The notes under the pieces were generated by a model. The model worked only from the letters and a program-made list of their open reading frames with translations, ran no database searches and was not told the DNA's origin. The translations under genes were made by a program, and so were the position numbers. A stretch of DNA of 44,006 nucleotides, from positions 3,701 through 47,706 of the forward strand of contig NZ_JAAFZU010000028.1 of the NCBI RefSeq assembly GCF_018263905.1, written 5' to 3'. The stretch is from Loktanella sp. SALINAS62 (GTDB lineage: Bacteria > Pseudomonadota > Alphaproteobacteria > Rhodobacterales > Rhodobacteraceae). Shown here piece by piece: positions 43,650 through 44,006 of the stretch (position 1 is its first letter; every line of letters begins with the position of its first letter).

Positions 43650-44006
43650 TGATGCGTATTATCCTTGGTTTGGTAAGCGGGTTGATCTTTGGTGTGGGGC
43701 TGGTGGTGTCCGGCATGTCTGACCCTGCAAAGGTGCTGAATTTCCTGGATGTCTTTGGGGCATGGGACCCGTCACTGGCGTTTGTGATGGGTGGGGCGAG
43801 TGTCACGGCATTTATCGGCTACCGGCTTGTCTGGCGTCGTGGCGCGCCCGTGGTCATGGACAGTTTTGATCTACCAACCGCCGACCGCATCGATGCGCCA
43901 CTGCTGACCGGCGCCGCTGTGTTCGGGATCGGCTGGGGGATTGGCGGGTTCTGCCCCGGTCCCGCATGGACGGCACTGCCATTGGCACAGCCCGGCACAC
44001 TGGTCT
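43649..44006 (+). CDS. YeeE/YedE family sulfur-compound transporter subunit (second half, 3' partial)
   Basis: An open frame starting with tandem ATG codons at 43649 in a TGATG overlap and running off the window after 119 codons. It begins RIILGLVSGLIFGVGLVVSGMSDPAKVLNFLDVFGAWDPSLAFVMGGA, typical of the second YeeE/YedE (DUF6691-type) partner, and reaches GIGWGIGGFCPGPAWTAL with the conserved cysteine. It pairs with the preceding protein, and both are probably repressed by the BigR/SqrR-like regulator. Confidence 0.88.
   Translation, partial: MMRIILGLVSGLIFGVGLVVSGMSDPAKVLNFLDVFGAWDPSLAFVMGGASVTAFIGYRLVWRRGAPVVMDSFDLPTADRIDAPLLTGAAVFGIGWGIGGFCPGPAWTALPLAQPGTLV

Overview
The window looks like a chromosomal segment of an alphaproteobacterium, most likely a marine-type Rhodobacterales (Roseobacter group). 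The basis is gene content: Mn catalase, di-haem peroxidase/imelysin iron cluster, fused rhamnulose-phosphate aldolase/dehydrogenase, BigR/SqrR-type ArsR regulator with YeeE/YedE proteins, an HfaB-like holdfast protein and a TadG-like fragment. GC is moderately high, the genes are tightly packed, and many start and stop codons overlap as ATGA or TGATG. No rRNA, tRNA, CRISPR array, transposase or phage gene was seen.

Layout. (1) 1-4.4 kb: the 3' end of a TadG-like protein, two MscS-type channels, a small membrane protein and a YihY/BrkB membrane protein. (2) 4.4-10.9 kb: a surface-attachment island. It has an HfaB/CsgG-like secretion lipoprotein, two small exported proteins (one HfaA/curlin-like), a convergent LuxR-type response regulator, then a cysteine-free periplasmic protein with a sulfite-oxidase-like molybdopterin fold next to a large hybrid histidine kinase. 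(3) 11.2-18.8 kb: iron and oxidative-stress genes. These are imelysin, DUF1289, Dps, an unknown 131-aa protein, di-haem peroxidase, a second imelysin, DUF1513, Mn catalase and a ferritin-like protein. (4) 18.8-30.6 kb: a complete L-rhamnose regulon. rhaA and the aldolase/dehydrogenase fusion are divergent from the DeoR regulator, the ABC importer, rhamnose mutarotase, an FGGY kinase and an L-lactate dehydrogenase. Together they run from L-rhamnose to dihydroxyacetone phosphate plus lactaldehyde, lactate and pyruvate. (5) 30.6-37.9 kb: a LacI-controlled glycan or sugar operon with a Gfo/Idh/MocA dehydrogenase, a TIM-barrel isomerase/lyase and a MalK-type ABC importer. (6) 38.0-42.7 kb: a second dehydrogenase/TIM-barrel pair in an operon behind xylA, with its own LacI regulator. 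(7) 42.8 kb to the end: a sulfide-sensor-like ArsR repressor divergent from two YeeE/YedE sulfur-transport proteins, the second running off the window.

The regulatory DNA is unusually readable. The rhamnose divergent promoter has four heptamers at exact 20-bp spacing. The LacI operon has two identical 12-bp palindromes around a TTGACA box. The xylA operator is repeated imperfectly in front of its regulator gene. A 9-bp inverted repeat sits between the di-haem peroxidase and the divergent unknown/dps pair. xylA appears to be preceded by a 12-codon leader ORF that carries the only good ribosome binding site. The least explained systems are the attachment island with its possible sensor pair, and the two dehydrogenase/TIM-barrel pairs, which resemble 3-keto-glycoside cleavage modules. 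These last functional links are inference.
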